A DNA stretch of 64,000 nt from Sporobolomyces roseus (GCA_016617785.1 JADILM010000001.1:4526001-4590000), one strand, 5' to 3'; numbered from the stretch's first letter, positions 33,759 to 45,636 are shown. Notes: generated by a model not told the origin, from the letters alone. Numbers and translations: made by a program.

Positions 33759-34883
33759 TCAATCCGATTCATTCTCGCTTCCTATAGTCGTTCGTTCCGC
33801 TCGCTGACTACCGTCCACCCGGTCTAGGTCCCATAGCCTTAGCCTACGTCGATCCTGCGGGTTTCTGTTCCCAAATGTTCCCCTCAACGGTCCTCTCCTT
33901 CCAACGTGAAAAGGATCGTGGGTTGATCCGGTGCTTGCATCGTTCGGGCGCGCACGTTCGACTCGAGCATGCGATACTCTTCTGAGCATCGGAGAGATGG
34001 GTGGGGGAGATCGAGCTGGAGCTGAAAGAGCTGAGGGAGGGAGATTGTCGGTTGAGCAGAGAGGCTGGTAGGATTCAAGCGAGTCGAGGAGCGCTTTCGC
34101 CGTGAATCTCGATAGAATGCCCAAACTTCCGTCCGGGGCTCGTTCGGTCTGACCTCATGAATGTGTGAGCGTCATTTCTGAAGGATCAAAGGGAAAGTAT
34201 GTGAACGCACGACGCTCATCCTGTGAGAGATTCGTAGACTCATAACGTCGAGCATGGTTCTAATTTCCTTCCAGCCTTCGCCGTCCCTCAAATACTCCGT
34301 AGCGACTCCATCAGGGACAAATGTCCTCTGCATCTCCTTCACCCATTCCGTCATCACCCTGAAAGTGCTTTGATCGTTCGCCGCCGCTGAATAGTGAATC
34401 TCTTGGATCTTCTGTGCGAATTCGATGGTATGTGTGCGAGAGGCTTGCCGACAGGCTTCGAAGAGGGTATCAGCTGTGAATCGCGATTGAAGTATGCGTT
34501 CTCCTGCAGGATCTGCCTCGGTCTATGCACTCGACGTTGTCAGCTTTTGCGAATGGGTGGTAAGCATAGACTACACATACAATACTTTGTCTGGACCTCA
34601 AGGCATTCGACATGATGGTCCAAACCCTATTGAGCTCTTTCCAACTCTCGTCGTTCGTCAAGTATCGACTCGCGATCCTTTCCTTTCCATCCGCACCATG
34701 CATGAACATTTCCTTCATACGCCTCGCCCATTCACTCATTCTTTCCGGTGTAAGCTGAGTTGTTCCCATTGCTTGTAGCTTCTCTAGCCGGCGTTCGAAA
34801 TCCCTGCCTCGCTGTTCACGCTTCTTGTAAGCCTCTCGACATACCTTTTTCCCCTCTTCAGTAAGTGTATAGTCGAGACCCAT
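33759..34883 (-). CDS. Hypothetical protein with an internal helical repeat
   Basis: This is a three-exon gene of unknown function starting at 34883 (MGLDYTLTEEGKKVCREAYK). Two homologous blocks follow each other. Exon 1 contains MSEWARRMKEMFMHGADG and later SRYLTNDESWKELNRVWTIM. Exon 2 contains MTEWVKEMQRTFVPDGVATE and later YLRDGEGWKEIRTMLDVM. The unit of roughly 70-80 residues is therefore duplicated within the protein. The third exon is Pro/Arg-rich and less structured (APARSPPPISPMLRRV) and ends GSENESD. The exon junctions keep frame with a GTATTG donor and a GTGCGT donor. I do not recognise the family. Its upstream region borders the inverted duplication next to family copy D. Confidence 0.6.
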
Positions 34884-34984
34884 TGCGAAAGTGTCGATCA
34901 CCAGGGTCTAAGTTGATGGTGAAGGAGAGGCGAGAAAGGGGTCAAGGGAAAGGAGGCGAATGTTAATCGGAGTCCGGTCGGAGT
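34884..34984. other. Short promoter segment of the internal-repeat gene
   Basis: This 101-bp stretch separates the start of the internal-repeat gene from the duplicated segment upstream of copy D. Nothing else is visible. Confidence 0.3.
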
Positions 34985-35467
34985 TTCAGGAAATCCGGGG
35001 TTCGCAGGCCGTGATCGTGTTGACAGCGATGAGGTGTGGTGTGAAGGCGTTCGTGCGAAGCGAGATCGATTCAGAATATTCAAGTCGACACAAGTGAAGC
35101 GGAAGCGATCATGAGAGCAAGGAAACAGATTCGAAAGTCGAGTCGAGGATCCCGGCTGGACTTCCCGATTCCTAGCATGAGCCTAGATAGCTTCGAAGCT
35201 GCTCTTGAGGCCCTCCGAGCCCTCGCACTGACTACAACGGAAAAGAGTTAGCGATGACGAGGAGGAGAGAAAACAAAAGAGGGCAGACTCACAGGGCGGA
35301 CAACAGAACCGTCAAGTAGATACAGAGTAGACTCGAGAGTCTATCGAGCGTTCCCAAGCGTTGCAAGAGCTGAGAAGTGAGACGTAAGAAGTCAAAATTG
35401 TTTCTCTCTTTCCAACTTTTCACTTCTGGCCTTTCAAACTTCGCTTGGGTTCAGCTCAGCATCTGGA
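34985..35467. repeat. Upstream segment of copy D, inverted duplicate of 8230-8695
   Basis: This DNA directly before copy D matches the reverse complement of the DNA before copy B in long blocks with small differences. Both contain the AAGTTTGAAAGGCCAGAAG-type block just before the ATG and the GGATCCCGGCTGGACTTC block further out. The two copies lie about 27 kb apart in opposite orientation. Confidence 0.75.
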
Positions 35468-37261
35468 ATGAATCCACAAGAAATCACAGATCGACTGGTA
35501 GTAGCTTCCGAGGAACAAGATGTCTTGTACGTGTTGTATTGGCTGAACGAGATGAAGGAAATGAACTGTTTGAGGGAAGCTATCAACAACAAGCGTGAGT
35601 TCAGGGGTTGGTTTAATAGACTCGTCTGAGTTGAGCTAATCCTCTCCCTTTCCTGCAGACTCCTGGAAGGGTTACTCGGCTCTCGAATCTATCGTCAAAT
35701 CTCCTCTCACTCAACTTCACAGAGTCATCCTCGAATTGCTGCTGGTGTACGGCGTACCAGAGACATCAGAGGAGATCTTAAACTCGGAATTGGCGCAAGG
35801 GAATACGGAAGTTATCGAGAGCATCGTAGAATGGAGAAAGGGTGGGAACTTGGCAGATGGTGAGCATCTCTCGTCTCCTCGCGTCGAGTGTGTCAAATAA
35901 CGCTTGCAACAGCAGAGAACCATGCAAAGCAGCTGGCTGCACTCCACCTCGAAGAAGCAGCGAATTACATCGACCACAACCTACCTCTCCCGCCGAATCC
36001 AGAAGCTTTGACTGGCTGTCAAGATCTATCTGCTCGCCCTTCTTCCCTTCAAGTATGTTCTCTCGCCGGTCAATCCTCACAGAGCGTCAGGGACGAAGTG
36101 AAGAGTTGCGGGTCGTCAAACGCAGTCTCTGTCTCGCAACCTCCCCTCTCTTCTCCTCAACGCTCGAAACAAGTCAGTGCTTCGAATAAGCATGTTCAGG
36201 ACTCTCGAGTACAGCTACAGCAGCAGACATACAGTCCTGTTCCACCTTCCTCACGCTCTCTCCTTGCGGATTCCGCTTCACTCGACGTTCCTTCGAGACA
36301 CAACCTGTTCTCTCCCGCTTCTTCTCACACACTCGCCTCTACCTCAGCCGCTATCGCCCAACCTACTCAATCTACTCACATTCCTTCCGTACCTTTATCT
36401 CCGTCTTCTTCTCCCCCTCGACCTACTCAACAGTCCCACCTCAGATCTGCCCTCTCAAACCCTCCCGAACTAGTTCAGCTCCACGTCGGTAACCTTCCTC
36501 GCGGTTTTCCAACTTCTCGAGTACGAATGCTTTTCGACGAAATCGGAGTACGGTGTCTCGTCAAGTTCTGTCGCAATAAGGATCGTCAACGTTCCTATGC
36601 TTTCGTTCTCGTCGAGCTCGACAAAGCGATGTTCTGCCTTCAACAACTTCACGGCAAGATCCTGAACCATGTGAGACTCTGGTGTAATGTCTCACTGGAG
36701 AAGCCGGGTCACGAGCGCAAGGAAAAATCGATCATCTTCGACCGCCTTCCGATAGCGCCTCGAGTAGCCCTTCATCCGCTTCCCTCCCGATCTCAGCACA
36801 ACTTGCTCGTCTTCAATCTTCCTCTCAATGAAACCGACTCTGCCCTTCAAGTTGTGTCCCTCCTTCCGAACGTCACCTTGTTCCGACTCTTCCAACAAAA
36901 TCAATCAGTAGCTTTCGCTCAAGCGGACTCTTCCGTAGACGCTGACCTCCTTGTCAGGCGACTCGAGGGATACCAAATCGATGGACGACAACTCGAGGTA
37001 GTTAGGGTCGACAATGGAATGTCGGCGGATCAAGCGATACGTCTTCACCTTGAAACCCTACAAACCCGGCGCCAACTCGACGGCAGGATCTCGTCATCCG
37101 ATCCATCTCGCCCTCATTATCTCGCGCTGTCGCTGCAGAATCGTCCCGAACCCGTCAATCGCAAGCGCAAAAACAAGTTCGAAGAGATGGAGGATAGGAA
37201 GTCCAAATGGAAAGACTGGCGTAAGAAATCAAACAGGTCATCAGGCGGACACGAGGACTAG
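35468..37261 (+). CDS. Ankyrin-like + two-RRM family protein, copy D
   Basis: This is a complete 558-residue member with exons 35468-35594, 35659-35859 and 35913-37261. Exon 1 begins MNPQEITDRLVVASEEQDV. Exon 2 (HSWKGYSALESIVKSPLTQL) has ankyrin-like helices. Exon 3 opens with KQLAALHLEEAANYIDHNLP, the family signature, then a long Ser/Pro/Gln linker. RRM1 has RNP2 LHVGNLP and RNP1 RSYAFVLVEL. RRM2 has RNP2 LLVFNLPLNET and RNP1 QSVAFAQADS. The C-terminus is basic (NRKRKNKFEEMEDRKSKWKD). All splice junctions preserve frame, and the final codon count is exact. It starts the second cluster and is head to tail with copies E and F. Confidence 0.82.
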
Positions 37262-37529
37262 AGGGAGATCCCAAACTGTGCGAAGGGAATGGGAGGAGGA
37301 CTTGAAAGTAGCAAGCTTTGAGCGAACCTCGGAGGGCAATTGAAAACTTTTTCGAAACTATGTTCTGATCGAGTTTGCCTACGTTTGACTCGATTGAATG
37401 ATCACCTGAATGCTAAATGCTGTCTACGAGAGTCTTTGTAGAACGAGAGTTGTTGCGATTTTGAGCGAAAGATTGGTCGATTTCTCACTCTTCACTTCTT
37501 TTCATCGGTTCGGCTCCGGAGTACTGTCA
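37262..37529. other. Spacer between copies D and E
   Basis: This 268-bp spacer contains the terminator of D and promoter of E. It is not shared with the region upstream of copy H, so the large inverted repeat begins close to the E start codon. Confidence 0.4.
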
Positions 37530-39253
37530 ATGACCCCTCAAGAGCTCACAGATCGCCTGGTAGTAGCCACCGAGGAGCAAGATGTCCTCTACACTCTCCA
37601 CTGGCTTCGAGAGATGAAACAGCAAGACTGCTTGGAACAAGCTTTCAACAACAAGCGTGAGTCCACTGATACTCCTATATAGCTAAGCAAGATACTAACT
37701 ATGATGTGAGCAAGCGACTAGACTCCTGGAAGGGTTACTCAGCGTTGGAGTCTATCATTGAATCTCCCTTCTCTGAACTCCGCAAATTCATCCTCCAAAT
37801 GCTGCTCTTGCAAGGTGTAGATGGTCAATCGAAAGAATCAATGGATCTAGCGATGGAGTGTAAGAATTTGGAAGTGTTGGGAATGATCTTGACTTGGGAC
37901 GCAACTGGTCGAGGAGCAGGTGCGTCTCAACGGGACTGTATCTGCTATCCGTTACGATACTCACCTTGACAGAGTATAGCTGGAGATGCTGCTCGACTGT
38001 TCGATAGGACTCTGCAAGAAGCTGGAGATTGGATCGATTCGAATCTTCCAACTCCTCCCAATTTCGATTCTCTCACTGGCTTCAAACCTCTACCTGCTCC
38101 TCCCTCACCTCTCTCAGCTCGATCTTCCGATTCTTTCGATTCTCCTGTCGAACCCCTAACTCCTCAAGTTTCGAATGAAATCGCAAGATCGAACGATTCA
38201 CTTTTCGTCAAAGAAGAAGAAACCGAATCGAATGCACCGAGTTTACGAGATTTCTCGCCTTCCCCCTTCACTTCAAAGCAACAAGATCGATACCGCTTCT
38301 CTTCCTCGCTTTCTCCAGTTCCGAGCTCTCCCCTTCCCCTTCCCTTTGAGAATCCGTTTCAAATCCCTTCTCCCGTCGAGCGAGAAGAAGATCAGCAACA
38401 GGCCTTGCCATTGAGATCTGTACTCAAACGAAGACCCCGTCAATCCTCGAACTCAGACACTCGACCTATCGAGGATCAAGAGGATGAGATCTCTCCCCCA
38501 AGTCTCGTTTCTCCAGTTCGACTCTGTCTTCGACGCCTCCCTTTCGGCTTCACACCTCAAGATGTCTCTTCTCTAGTCGAATCGATTGGCGTGAAGTGCC
38601 TCGTCGATCACTGTTACACAGCGGGAATGCCAGCTTACGCTTTCATTCAAGTCGAAGGAGATCAAGTTCAAAATTGTCTTTCAAACCTTGATCAAAGACA
38701 AGTGAAACACTGTCGAATCAGTTGTCACATCGCTTCTCCAGATCGAAATCCTCGTCGTTCTTTCTCTCAGCAACGTCAGAAATGGTCTCCTCCTCAAATC
38801 GATCCTTTCTTCTCCCCCGGTTCTTCCTCGAATTCAGAGCCCTCTTCCTCCACCTTGACTCTCCCTCATCTAAAAGAACACAGCCTCTTGATTCTCAACC
38901 TTCCTCTCAACGAAACCCTCGAAGCTAGACAATTCCTTTCGAACCTCCCAGCCTACTCGATTCACCTCCTTCCTTCCCACTCTCAAGCAGTTGCTTTCCT
39001 TCGACTCGAATCAGAAGAGAAAGCAGACGAGATCAAGAGTTTATGGAATCGATGTGTCGTCGATGGAAGGTGTTTGGAAGTTGTCAATGCGAAGAGTGGT
39101 TTTGGAGGGAAAGAAGCTGTTGATGCTCATTTCGGATTGAAGGAGGAGGGAGCGAAAAGGAATGGGAATGGAAAGAGGAGAATGAGTCAGCAGGAGATGT
39201 TTGAAGCGTGCAGGAGTCAAGGCGAGGGAAAGAGGACGAGGTATTCGATCTAG
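37530..39253 (+). CDS. Ankyrin-like + two-RRM family protein, copy E
   Basis: This 532-residue member has exons 37530-37656, 37722-37919 and 37980-39253. Exon 1 starts MTPQELTDRLVVATEEQDVL. Exon 2 has HSWKGYSALESIIESPFSEL and LQMLLLQGVDGQ, the clearest ankyrin-like pattern in the family. Exon 3 starts with the signature DAARLFDRTLQEAGDWIDSN and PTPPNFDSLTGFKPLP. RRM1 shows VRLCLRRLPFGF and MPAYAFIQVEGD. RRM2 shows LLILNLPLNET and QAVAFLRLESEEK. The C-terminus is basic (KRRMSQQEMFEACRSQGEG). It is the intact partner of copy H, with very high identity through RRM1. Confidence 0.85.
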
Positions 39254-39597
39254 GAGTTTGAGGTTTCGGGAACGAGGAGCCGTCGATTCAGCCAGAGCAG
39301 CTGGAGGGGGACGAAGATTGGCTTGTGGAACGAATGAAGTCGAGGTGGATGTACCATCGAAAAGTTCAATGTAGTGAAACGAAGAAATTAGTGTCTTTGC
39401 GAAATTAGTATTCCGAGCGAGTCACTTTCACCTGTTTGACCCCAATCCGCCTGCTTGACACTATCTCATCTTCTCTCATTGCTCTACGCACCGCTTTTAT
39501 GTCGAAGTCGGAGGAAATGTCCCAATTTGAGCGAAGTTTGACGTTTCATTCTCTCCCTTCACTTTTCAACTCGCTTATGGCCCTCGAAACGGCTCGA
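39254..39597. promoter_or_regulatory. E-F intergenic region
   Basis: This 344-bp region is almost identical to the corresponding G-H region at 47322-47681. It contains the promoter of copy F, including a shared block reading MTPIRLLD in an open frame upstream of the family start. That frame could extend the protein, but the start used here (39598) matches the other copies. Confidence 0.45.
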
Positions 39598-41284
39598 ATG
39601 ACTCCGCAAGATCTTACAGACCGACTCGTCGTAGCTTCAGAAGAACAGGACGTTCTGTACGTCGTGCACTGGCTTCGAGAGATGAAGAATCAAGATCGCC
39701 TCGCGGACGCTATCAACAACAAGCGTGAGTTCATCCTTACTCTCCATAGATTCCAGCAGATCAAGAGACCATCGCAGCCCAGTCGCAGACTCTTGGAAAG
39801 GTTCAACCGCTCTTGAAACAATCATCCTTCAAACTTCTTTCACTTCCATCCACAAGATCATTCTCGAGATCCTGCTTTTATCAGGTGCAGACACAGATAC
39901 AGAAGATATGCTCGAGCTGGCAATGGAGAAGAACAATGCTGGAGTGGTTGATTTACTCTTGAGTTGGGAAACTTCTGGTCAACATTCAGGTTCACTTGAT
40001 CTCTCTGCTCCACTGCCCATTCATTGATCGAAGCGTCGAGCAGAAACAGATGCAGCACGTCTCCTTCAATTACCCCTCGAAGAAGTTGCCGACTTTATCG
40101 ACTTGAATCGACTGCTACCCGAGAACCCTGAATCGCTCACAGGTGAAGGACCTCTACCTCATCCTCCTTCTCCCTCTCTGCTCTCGCTGGACGAGCAATC
40201 AATGAGCGCCCCTACCGATTCAACGTCTCTCTCGAACTCCTTGAGTTATCTTCTCGCCTCGAACAAGAACGACTCGAATTCCTTTCTCGACTCAGACGCA
40301 GATACATCCATGAGCCCAATGGAACCAGCTCTATCACCTGAAGAATCTCCTGAAGCAGCTCCTGCGTCGTCTCCTCCAAGTTTGTCGTCTCCCGAATCGA
40401 ATCAGACTTCCTTGACTTCCTCTTCTCCCCAAATCAAGACCGAGATGTCGATAGATCCGAGACCACCTCGACGAAATTCTTCAGGCGCTACCGCTTCTAC
40501 AGCTATCAAAACTCCCCCTCCCGACTCGAATCTCGCACGTACTCCTCCAGCTCCAGTCTCTCCATTCGTTCCTCGAGTCAGGCTTCACATCGGTCGTATA
40601 CCTCTCAACTCGCACCCACTCGTGATCGGGAAGCTATTCAAGGATATCGGAGTCGATGCTCGTATCACTCGCTGTCACAACAAAGTCGATTACGGATACA
40701 CTTTCGCAGATGTTCCCTCCGATTCCGTCCATTTCTGTATTCAAAAGTTGAACTGTTTTAATCTCGATGGATGTACCATCACTTGCTCTCTCGCATCAGG
40801 ACAAACTATCCAAGTCGAACAGAACCCCTTCTCTTTGCCTCTTCCCGTTTCGATTCCTCGACCTCCAATTCCGATTCCCATTCCCACAGCTCGTCCTCCT
40901 ATCCCAGTACGACCTTCTACTCCTGCTAGAACTCATTCCTCGACAGCAAGGAATCTTCTCGTCGTCAATCTCCCTTTAATCGAAACAAATGAATCTCGAT
41001 TGCTCCTCTCGAATTTCCGCTTCGTCGACATCTTCCCTTTTCCACTCCGAGACCAACGAGTCGCATTCGTCAGAACCTCATCAGAAGTCGAAGCAGATCG
41101 TATAGTCAGCATGTGGAATCGCTGTGTTGTTAGTGGAAGGAACTTGAGAGTTGTGCATGTTGGAAAAGGGTTGTTTGCGAAAGAAGCGATTGATCAATAC
41201 TTTAGGAAACAGGACGAGTTAGATCAGCCTTTTGAAGAAGAGCAGAGTGGGAAGACGAGGAAGTTGGATTGTTTCGTGAGGTGA
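39598..41284 (+). CDS. Ankyrin-like + two-RRM family protein, copy F
   Basis: This 522-residue member has exons 39598-39724, 39789-39989 and 40044-41284. Exon 1 starts MTPQDLTDRLVVASEEQDVL; an in-frame ATG at 39577 could add seven residues. Exon 2 has HSWKGSTALETIILQTSFTS and LEILLLSGADTDTED, a good ankyrin-like match. Exon 3 opens AARLLQLPLEEVADFIDLNR. RRM1 has VRLHIGRIPLNS, YGYTFADVPSDSV and FNLDGCTITCSLASG. RRM2 has LLVVNLPLIET and QRVAFVRTSSEVE. The tail is KQDELDQPFEEEQSGKTRKL. It is the intact partner of copy G. Confidence 0.85.
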
Positions 41285-41609
41285 AGCGAGGAGACGAGAG
41301 AGAAAAGTGTTGCTTGAAAATACGGCATAGAAACGCAATCGCTTGTTTTTGTACAATTCAGTTTGTTTCTGACCGCTTCTGAAACCTATCGCTCGTCGGA
41401 AAGAGCGTAGCGATGTCGAGTGATCCTCGCTCACGTGACCACTTCGCCGTGAAACTGAGGGAAAAGAACATAGAATTTACGAATCTGGGTATCGGTACTG
41501 ATATCGTCTCGCCACTCCCCGCTTCTGCTCTTCTCGCTTCATCGGTCCTCTTCACTCCTCACTGCTCCCAACCTCTCTTCGATCCCTCTTTTCCAGAATC
41601 CCTTCTTCG
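41285..41609. other. Inner boundary of the inverted repeat and convergent spacer
   Basis: Sequence up to about 41345 is shared with the right arm. The rest is unique and separates copy F from the DUF2235 gene. No gene is seen. Confidence 0.4.
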
Positions 41610-43683
41610 TTATTTCCTCCTCTCCTTTTTCTTCTCCCTCAAAATCTCCTTCATCTCCCTCCTCTCCTCCCTCCTCTCTTCCCAACCAGTCAGTTCCTCT
41701 CCGATTTTCTTCATCTTCCTCTGTGCAGCTTTGAAGGGGCTCCAGCGTTCTCGAGGGAATTCGTTTGGCGTCAGACGTTCTGATGTTTCGCGCCAATAGA
41801 GAGGAGAGAACGAATCGTCGAATTCGTCTTCATCCTCAGGAAAAGATGAAGGGTGTGAGGAGCCGGGGGGAGGTAAGGTGGCGGCTGAAGGTGGTGAAGA
41901 AGCGGTTTCTTTTTCTTCGTCTGAAAGGGATTTTTCATCGACCAGCGATGAGGCGGAGGCAGAAGGAGTCTTGAGAAGAGCAGTGGTTGTGGTCGACGTT
42001 GATCCCGGTCGAAGGGTGGTAGCATTACTTGCGACACTAGCAGTATCCTCCTCGTCGTCCGAAAGCGAGCTCTTCCCTTTCTTCTTCTTCTTCCCATCCT
42101 TCTCGTCGATCTCGAATCCAGGTTTCGGCCAGCTTGTTTGCAACTCCTTCTCGAGTGGCGAGAGAATGGTGAACATGTCGGGCTCGGAGAAGAGAGCTGA
42201 AACGGTCGGTCGAAGTTGAGAGGGAGGTTGGAAATTGACAGAAGCGTGCACGTATTCGTTCGTCATCCTATCGGCAAGGGAGTCCGATGTGAGAAATATT
42301 CGGGCGGCGTGGAGAGAGTTGAGAGCTTACAGGTTGAGTGAAAGCGGAAGAGGACGTTCAACGGATTTCGCGAATAGGAATTGTCCAATTCTAGACCTGT
42401 GGAATCACCACATTTGCGAATCAGTCCCTACAAGAGCAGATACGTAGACAGGATCGAACCCACTTGTGAGGAGGCATCTTTCCATAAGTCTCCACCGTCT
42501 TCCCGCAAATCTTCTCGAGATAACCCATATCGACGCTCAACAACCCTTCGAACTTGCTGCACATCCACCAGAGCGTCAAGTACCCCAAATCTCCTTCCTT
42601 GTATCCACCACCGACGTCTGCGTGCGCTCCACTGAACCAGACTTGTTGTAATTGCTGTCCTTTCGGTCGACCTAGAGGATTTGAAGACCAGAGTACGGGG
42701 AGGTAATCGATTCGGTGCTCATCGAGAGCTAGAGCTTGATAAGCATATTGAACGACTGTAAGGAGTGATGGGTTAGGTAGGAAGGGAAAGCGATGAGGAA
42801 AGTTGAGCTAACTTGATTCGAGACGAGTTTCATCGAAACCAAAGGAATCGAATCTGGGAGCCGAAGGATCTAGTGAAGGACGTAAAGCTGAAGGTCTACC
42901 TCTCGTAGCGACCTGCGCGGGAAACTCTAGCAAAGTCAGTCTCAAGTACAGACGACTTAGGTGCTTGAAACTGAACGCACGGTATCGAATAAACCCATGA
43001 ACCTAATCAAGAACTTTCCCTTCCTCGCATACTCTGCATCCTGTTTCCTCTTCTCCATCCCATAACTACTCAACAGCTTCTGTATAGCTTCTCCTGACTT
43101 CCTATCCCCTTTCGGATCGCCCCCTGTTCGTTGATCCAAAGCTTCGAAGAGTTGAGGGAAGAGTTGCAGGGTGCGTCGAGGGTGAAGGATACCGATGATC
43201 GAGATGAGAGATGCTACGAGTCGAACTGTGTAAGCTCCACGAGAGAATCCGAAGAGGAAGATCTAGAATCGGAGGATTTAGCTAAGAAGAGAGAAGAAAC
43301 GAAAATAAAGTTGCTCACCTCGTCGCCTGATTCCCAATTCAAAGAGAGGAAGGAGTAGATGTTCCTGACTAGCTCCATCATGCCCATACCGAAAGCACCC
43401 TGACCTCGCTAGATCTCATCAGCCAGGTTCCAACTCGCTGGAAAAGATCAGGCAAGCTCACCGATACCAATCCCCCAACTTTCGAGTCCTCACTCCCCAC
43501 ACCTCCTAAGTACATTTTGATCTGTTCAACCGGTTCTCCCCCGTTCGTTCCGGTAGCCGAAGAAGAATGATCCATTTCCTTGATTGCTCTCGAGAGTCGA
43601 CCGATATTTGTGTAGAGTTGAGTGGAGGGTTCAGCATCCGCATCTTCGAGGGTACCGTCACAGAGAATGACTAGTCGCTTCAT
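41610..43683 (-). CDS. DUF2235 alpha/beta-hydrolase-like protein
   Basis: This is a member of the DUF2235 family (Tle1-like phospholipase fold), known in many fungi, with unclear substrates. The start at 43683 gives MKRLVILCDGTLEDADAEPS, the typical CDGT opening. Later exons give EIFLFGFSRGAYTVRLVASL with the G-x-S-x-G-like nucleophile motif GFSRGAY. RFMGLFDTV and QQVWFSGAHADVGGGYKEGD, with the conserved HADVGGGY, are also present. A long acidic and Ser-rich C-terminal extension (SLSDDEEDTASVASN, EDEDEFDDSFSPLYW) ends in a Lys/Arg/Glu-rich coil (REERREMKEILREKKKERRK). It lies in the unique spacer of the inverted repeat. Confidence 0.85.
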
Positions 43684-44176
43684 AGTGAGTGTTGGAGGAT
43701 CGGGAGAGGGACGGTTAGAGGGAAAGGAGTGAGGAAGGGAGGAGGAGAGCGAGCCGAGATGGGAGTGCGATGGAAGTCAGGTAACGAGAGGTGAGAAGTG
43801 ACTGAGAGGCGAGAGATGGAGGAGGGAGAAAGAAAGGAACCAGAAATAGGAGAATGAAACGGACTCCGACAAAGTTCCGCGGTCTTTTGTTTTTGAAGTC
43901 AGCATGAGCGAAAAAAGAGCTCGTTCAGGTGTTACAGAAGCTTGGATAGTATCAGAGTGGTGGAAGAGGCGAAAGGAACGAAAGCCACTTGGAGCCCGAG
44001 CGAAGATTGAGGACGAAGCAGAAAGTTCCGTCGACATTGCTCTGTACACTCTCAACAGCTTGCACAGATACGCCTAAGCTATCTCTCAAGCATCCAAATG
44101 AGTCAGGAAAGACACGAGAGAGGGAAGATTCAGTAAAGCGAGCGTACCTTGCAATACCTCGAAATCGAAAACTCGT
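43684..44176. other. Spacer upstream of the DUF2235 gene
   Basis: This 493-bp gap contains the DUF2235 promoter and the 3' end of the OGFr-domain gene. No other feature is supported. Confidence 0.35.
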
Positions 44177-45196
44177 CTAATTTCGCAATTCCTCCTTGTC
44201 CTCCTCCACCTTCCTCCCTTCCTCCGGGGCCCCTGACTCTTCGTCATTCCTCTCCCCCGCTCGCTTCTCAACCCATGTCCTATATTCCTCCTCCGTCCAC
44301 TTATCTCCTCTCTTCCTAACTCCCTCAATTTTGTCAAGTACGAATTCCCGATCTTTTTCATCCCGAATACACCATTTCCAGTACCCATCCATTGATCTCA
44401 CTAGTCCTGGAGATGTTAGGTATTGGTGACTGGATTGGAGGGATAAGATGTAGAGGAGGAATGAGGGGGGATGTTGAGGGAATCCAAACTGTCCATCCGT
44501 CACTCCTGTCAGCTTTCAGCTTTATGCGTGCTGAGATGGAAGATAGAGACAGACCTCATTCATGCATTTGAGGATACGAGTTATTCGTAAGAAGTTGTGG
44601 GAATTTCGTTCGAGGTTTTGGAAACGACGTAGGTAGGAAGATGGGGAAGGAGCTGGAGTCGAATCCTCTAGACTTAGTTCTCCTGTTTGAGGGTTCACTA
44701 GTCGTAGACCATAGAAAGCGAGCATGATTCGATATCTATAGATTAGAGTGTCAGAGAGGGACAAGCGAGAGGAAAAAGGAGGAACGAACGATTCAATTAA
44801 TCGTTCCATCGCTTCAGAATCTGACTTGAGTTGAGTGATCTCGTGTACTCCGAGAGGTTGCGCTTGATAATTGACTCCTTGTTCTCTGTGAATCCCAAAC
44901 GTTCGAAGAGCGAAATTTCAGCGAGTCACTCTTCGCTCTTCGATACGTGTGACTCACCTTATAGGAAACAGCCATTGTACGAATGAATGATTATATTCCA
45001 ACTCCTCCCAATTACCCCTCAATTCATCCTGTAGTTGAGTGACTTTGTTTCGACTTGGTCTCGCTGCTATTCTCCCTTGATAGAAATCGAGGTTGGCTGT
45101 GTTTGATGGTGAGGAGCGTTGTGATGGGTAGGCATGGAGGAATGCGTGGATATCTCTAGGAAGAGAGGAAGGGAGTGAGGAGAGGGAACGTGACAT
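44177..45196 (-). CDS. Opioid growth factor receptor (OGFr) conserved-domain protein
   Basis: This gene starts at 45196 (MSRSLSSLPSSLPRDIHAFL) and encodes an OGFr N-terminal-type domain. The diagnostic blocks are NLDFYQGRIAARPSRN and LEYNHSFVQWLFPIREQGVN, then QAQPLGVHEITQLKSDSEAM in the next exon and YRIMLAFYGLRLVNPQTGEL after another junction. Later parts include RNSHNFLRITRILKCMNE and a tail with a charged coil (EYRTWVEKRAGERNDEESG). In fungi this domain occurs in proteins of unknown role, so the receptor name should not be read as function. It sits in the inverted-repeat spacer beside DUF2235. Confidence 0.85.
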
Positions 45197-45636
45197 TCTC
45201 TTGGAGCGAGATCTGGTGGTTCAGGAGTGCTGGGAACAGGTGGTGGGTGACTCAAAGATGTGCTTGTACGTATCTAGAGTATCACTGTGGCGCTAGAAAT
45301 GCGAAGTGAAGCGAGAGAGTCGGAGCGAGATGGGGGAGATGATGCAATGCTTGATGGTCTAGAGTTGATGTACGATGCTTGCTGAATACGCAGAACGTAC
45401 AGAGAGTAGAAAGTAAGACTGTAAAGGCGGTTTCGAGAAAGAGCCGACAGGCGGTGTGAGGAGAAGAAGGGAGAAAGCAAAAGTTTCGTTTCGCAACTCC
45501 TCCTCTCGAACGATTCATAGCTCTCTATCTTTCCTCAACGACTTTCCTCTGCGAGTGAGTCAAACAAAACAAGCGATTGCGTTTCTTTGCCGTACTTTCA
45601 AGCAACACTTTTCTCTCTCGCCTCATCTGCCTCACC
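45197..45636. other. Unique DNA and right inner boundary of the inverted repeat
   Basis: The promoter of the OGFr gene lies here. From about 45553 onwards the sequence is shared with the left arm. No gene is seen. Confidence 0.4.

Larger units (their letters stand above)
37530..41345. repeat. Left arm of a large inverted repeat (copies E and F)
   Basis: This arm carries copies E and F and matches the reverse complement of 45553-49408, which carries copies G and H in the opposite order. The E-F intergenic DNA is almost identical to the G-H one (for example GTGAAAGTGACTCGCTCGG on the minus strand). The inner ends fade at a shared AACGCAATCGCTTGTTTT block. Arms are about 3.8 kb and the unique spacer about 4.2 kb. 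Confidence 0.85.

Noticed and set aside
42440..42470. A GATCGAACCCA block resembling a tRNA T-arm
   Set aside because: It lies at an intron boundary of the DUF2235 gene and no acceptor or anticodon stem can be formed around it.
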